Notes under the pieces: generated by a model | What the model was told of the DNA's origin: nothing | What the model saw: the letters and a program-made list of their open reading frames with translations, nothing else | Databases searched by the model: none | Shown here: piece by piece, positions 14,385-15,312 of the stretch | Numbering within the stretch: the stretch's first letter is position 1 | Layout of the letters: the number at the start of each line of letters is the position of its first letter | Source: an uncultured Opitutia bacterium | Lineage (GTDB): Bacteria > Verrucomicrobiota > Verrucomicrobiia > Opitutales > Opitutaceae | DNA length: 15,312 bases | Direction of reading: 5' to 3' | Assembly: GCA_937952235.1 (NCBI GenBank) | Contig: CALFZM010000331.1 | Span: 1 to 15,312, forward strand | Translations under genes and position numbers: made by a program

Positions 14385-15312
14385 GTGGCGGCGATCAAAC
14401 ACATCTTCAACGAAATCCACTATGAGATGACTCGGAAGATCGCCGACGGTGGCATGGGCGTGGTCTATGAGGCCCAGCAACTTGGATCGGGCAATTTCCG
14501 AAAGGTCGTCGCGGTGAAGCTGATTCGCGAGGAGTACTCGGCGATCGAGGAATTCCAAAAGAATTTCATCGGCGAGGCCCGGCTCGTCGCCGACCTGATC
14601 CACACCAACATCGTCCAGACCTACCATCTCGGGCAGGTCGGTGGACAGTACTTCATGGTGATGGAGTTCGTTCGCGGGGTGAACCTCGAGCAATTCATCG
14701 AGCAGCACCGCAAGACGTCCCGCCCCATTCCGATCGACCTCGCGGCTTTCATTGTTTCCCGGATCGCCCGCGGGCTCACCTACGCCCACGCCAAGTGCGA
14801 CCGGGAGGGCCGCCATCTTAACATCGTCCACCGCGACATCGGCCCCAAGAACGTCATGCTCGCCTACGAGGGCGACGTGAAGCTGACCGACTTCGGCATC
14901 GCGAAGGCCCTTGACCTCATGTACAACGAGGAGGGCAAGGTGATCGCGGGGAAGGACGAATACCTCTCCCCCGAACAGGCCAGCTATGCGATCACCGACG
15001 CCCGGGCCGACCTTTTTCCGCTCGGCATCGTCCTGACGGAGCTGCTGCTCGGAAGGAACCTCTTCCGCTCCGCGGACCGCACGCAGTCGCGCCGCAATAT
15101 CCTGACGCTTCCCATCCCCAAGTTCGCGTCCCTGCGCGCCGATATCGACCCCCGGCTCGAAGCCATCATCCAGCGCGCGCTGACCCGTGATCGCGAAAAG
15201 CGCTACCAATCGGCAGCCGATATGCTGACGGACCTGGAATTGTACCTTTATAGCGACCGATATGGACCGACTAACGAAAAGCTCGGCGTGTACCTCAAGG
15301 AGCTCTTCGGCG
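14385..15312 (+). CDS. PknB-type serine/threonine protein kinase, 3' end outside window
   Basis: The frame runs off the right edge; 309 codons are visible, nearly all kinase domain. Counting from the GTG at 14385: glycine loop ADGGMGVVYEA (20-30), ATP-binding Lys45 in VVAVKLI, helix-C Glu64 in FIGEARL, catalytic loop HRDIGPKNVML (149-159), DFG (169-171), and the activation segment ending YLSPEQA (193-199). Catalytic Lys, Glu, Asp151, Asn156 and Asp169 are all retained, so activity is expected. The catalytic loop has Gly153 where most kinases have Lys (HRDxKPxN). The GTG start is chosen because the ATG at 14427 would remove the Tyr-Glu that normally opens the first beta strand. There is no Shine-Dalgarno. 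The C-terminal sensor or output region is beyond the window. It diverges from the Fe-S carrier gene. Confidence 0.88.
   Translation, partial: MAAIKHIFNEIHYEMTRKIADGGMGVVYEAQQLGSGNFRKVVAVKLIREEYSAIEEFQKNFIGEARLVADLIHTNIVQTYHLGQVGGQYFMVMEFVRGVNLEQFIEQHRKTSRPIPIDLAAFIVSRIARGLTYAHAKCDREGRHLNIVHRDIGPKNVMLAYEGDVKLTDFGIAKALDLMYNEEGKVIAGKDEYLSPEQASYAITDARADLFPLGIVLTELLLGRNLFRSADRTQSRRNILTLPIPKFASLRADIDPRLEAIIQRALTRDREKRYQSAADMLTDLELYLYSDRYGPTNEKLGVYLKELFG

Noticed and set aside
14265..15209. 314-codon minus-strand open frame opposite the kinase
   Set aside because: The plus strand carries all protein-kinase motifs in order; the minus frame is a shadow.

Overview
The window reads as chromosomal DNA from a GC-rich member of the Verrucomicrobiota, most likely an Opitutaceae relative. 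That placement is inference. It rests on the DUF1592/DUF1552 secreted gene pair, on a surface protein built from the roughly 130-residue 'STRxxVGTG...VLIRAVGP...DPxLxLF...GAYTxxVSG' module typical of that family, on the near absence of Shine-Dalgarno sites, and on G/C-rich third codon positions throughout. No rRNA, tRNA, CRISPR array, phage gene or insertion sequence was seen.

Layout. (1) 3-4197, plus strand: the 3' part of a secreted Ig-like repeat protein, cut by the window edge, then a membrane-anchored spermidine-synthase-like methyltransferase-fold protein. (2) 4409-8352, minus strand: a two-gene operon encoding a secreted protein with two haem-c motifs (DUF1587/1595/1592/1588/1585) followed by a Tat-exported DUF1552 protein. 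(3) 8461-10836: nucleotide and DNA maintenance genes, with dgt on minus diverging from ogt and cdd on plus. (4) 11062-13084, minus strand: hisS, then an HU-type nucleoid protein with its own promoter and a clear intrinsic terminator. (5) 13215-14268: menG/ubiE (plus) converging on an ErpA/IscA-type Fe-S carrier (minus). (6) 14385 to the right edge: the N-terminal kinase domain of a PknB-type Ser/Thr kinase, running out of the window.

The genes are mostly ordinary housekeeping functions. The least explained signal is a family of structured intergenic repeats. Three copies of a 76-bp element, each made of two small hairpins facing each other, lie at 4295-4370, 10855-10930 and 12543-12618. Two of these carry an additional shared flanking block in matching relative orientation, and one left-hand stem shows a compensatory base-pair swap between copies. 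The architecture resembles a pair of inverted REP elements (a BIME) mobilised by a RAYT transposase elsewhere in the genome. No new defence or biosynthetic system is evident. The uncharacterised DUF1592/DUF1552 pair, the non-canonical active-site motifs of HisRS and the kinase, and the SpeE-like fusion are the other points worth checking.
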